The notes under the pieces are model-generated. The model did no database searches and was not told the DNA's origin. It worked only from the letters and a program-made list of their open reading frames with translations. From Ensifer sp. LC11 (lineage in GTDB: Bacteria > Pseudomonadota > Alphaproteobacteria > Rhizobiales > Rhizobiaceae), in NCBI RefSeq assembly GCF_001695835.1, contig NZ_MBSO01000003.1:124001-188000 (forward strand): a DNA stretch of 64,000 bases, in the 5' to 3' direction. Within the stretch, counting starts at the first letter, position 1. Each line of letters begins with the position of its first letter. Shown here piece after piece: positions 63,558 through 64,000 of this stretch. The translations under genes were made by a program, and so were the position numbers.

Positions 63558-63646
63558 TTGGCACCGTCTGTTCATTTTTGAACAGACCCTGTGAGAAGTT
63601 GCATCTGGGCCTCTCCGAAGTTTGGTGTAACTAGGCCCTCGATTGC

Positions 63647-63690
63647 CTGCAGCGCCATGCGTCTTGCGAGACGCGCAAAGGATGCTGCAG
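63647..63690. repeat. 44-bp palindromic repeat, copy 4
   Basis: Begins CTGCAGCGCCATGCGTC and ends AAAGGATGCTGCAG. It differs from the copy at 35378 at only a few positions and lies in the gap between the ScfR-type gene and the acyl-CoA dehydrogenase. Confidence 0.75.
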
Positions 63691-63755
63691 GACCTTGAGT
63701 TGCCGCAGGACCAAAGGATACCTGTAGCAACTATGCAGTCAGGGAGGACGCGCAT

Positions 63756-64000
63756 ATGGATTTTCGCCTGTCGGAGGAGCAGGAGGCCATTCGTCAAATG
63801 GCGCTCGATTTCGCCCGCGACGAACTCGCCCCTCATGCGATCGACTGGGATCAGCAGAAGCATTTTCCGGTCGACACGCTGCGCGGTGCCGCCGCACTCG
63901 GCATGGCGGGTATCTATGTCCGTGACGATGTCGGTGGCACGGGGCTGACGCGGCTCGACGCCGCGATCATCATCGAGGCGCTGGCGACCGGCTGCCCGGC
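63756..64000 (+). CDS. Acyl-CoA dehydrogenase, probably isobutyryl-CoA dehydrogenase (5' part only)
   Basis: The gene runs off the right edge; 81 codons are visible. ATG at 63756 follows AGGGAGGAC. The N-terminal domain reads MDFRLSEEQEAIRQMALDFA, then HFPVDTLRGAAALGMAGIYV and DVGGTGLTRLDAAIIIEALA. This closely resembles mammalian ACAD8 (isobutyryl-CoA dehydrogenase), a valine-breakdown enzyme whose pathway ends in propionyl-CoA. That fits the neighbouring carboxylase/mutase genes. Substrate is inferred from the N-terminus only. Confidence 0.85.
   Translation, partial: MDFRLSEEQEAIRQMALDFARDELAPHAIDWDQQKHFPVDTLRGAAALGMAGIYVRDDVGGTGLTRLDAAIIIEALATGCP

Overview
The window looks like a catabolic and accessory replicon of a Rhizobiaceae alphaproteobacterium, most likely Sinorhizobium/Ensifer. 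The evidence is the high GC content, the PcaQ-pcaDCHGB arrangement, the C-P lyase operon next to a methylmalonyl-CoA mutase/propionyl-CoA carboxylase block, and several rhizobial-type intergenic palindromes. From memory, similar blocks lie on the pSymB chromid of S. meliloti, but genus and replicon are inference. I saw no rRNA, tRNA, CRISPR array, transposase or replication gene.

Layout. (1) 1-7.6 kb: 4-hydroxybenzoate to protocatechuate to 3-oxoadipate (pobR-like AraC regulator, pobA, pcaQ, pcaD-C-H-G-B). (2) 7.7-15.6 kb: oxidative uronate catabolism (GntR regulator, uronate dehydrogenase, kdgD, galactarolactone cycloisomerase, galactarolactone isomerase) with a TRAP transporter. (3) 15.6-21.3 kb: mixed genes, namely a TPR protein, a flavin reductase, Fe-type SOD facing a cysteine-rich regulator, an SDR, an orphan FliN-like protein and a DUF899 protein. 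(4) 21.7-26.4 kb: a branched-chain-amino-acid-type ABC transporter. (5) 26.4-32.1 kb: a CHASE2 adenylate/guanylate cyclase preceded in its operon by a secreted FecR-TPR-beta-barrel protein of 1216 residues. (6) 32.4-40.4 kb: a GntR regulator, a PdxA2-type dehydrogenase, a tripartite tricarboxylate transporter, a TIM-barrel isomerase-like protein and a one-chain DhaK-DhaL kinase, probably for a C4 (or branched) sugar acid. (7) 40.7-44.6 kb: DUF992 and DUF922 envelope proteins, then a low-GC islet with a sulfotransferase and a capsule-type glycosyltransferase. (8) 44.7-51 kb: C-P lyase operon phnGHI-orfX-JKL-hexapeptide transferase with divergent phnF, a Pho box and an operator-like palindrome. 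(9) 51-55.4 kb: SBP56/methanethiol oxidase with a membrane partner, a GST, a VOC protein and a small secreted protein. (10) 55.7-64 kb: propionyl-CoA to succinyl-CoA (pccB, small membrane protein, pccA, mutase), an ScfR/RamB-type regulator, and the start of an isobutyryl-CoA-dehydrogenase-like gene cut by the window edge.

Most regions are a regulator plus an importer plus a pathway. Three of the transport operons have a strong stem-loop directly after the substrate-binding-protein gene. Four copies of one 44-bp palindrome are scattered between operons. The strongest candidate for an undescribed system is the beta-barrel/FecR/TPR protein coupled to the CHASE2 cyclase. The 90-codon frame wedged between phnI and phnJ and the sugar-acid cluster come next.
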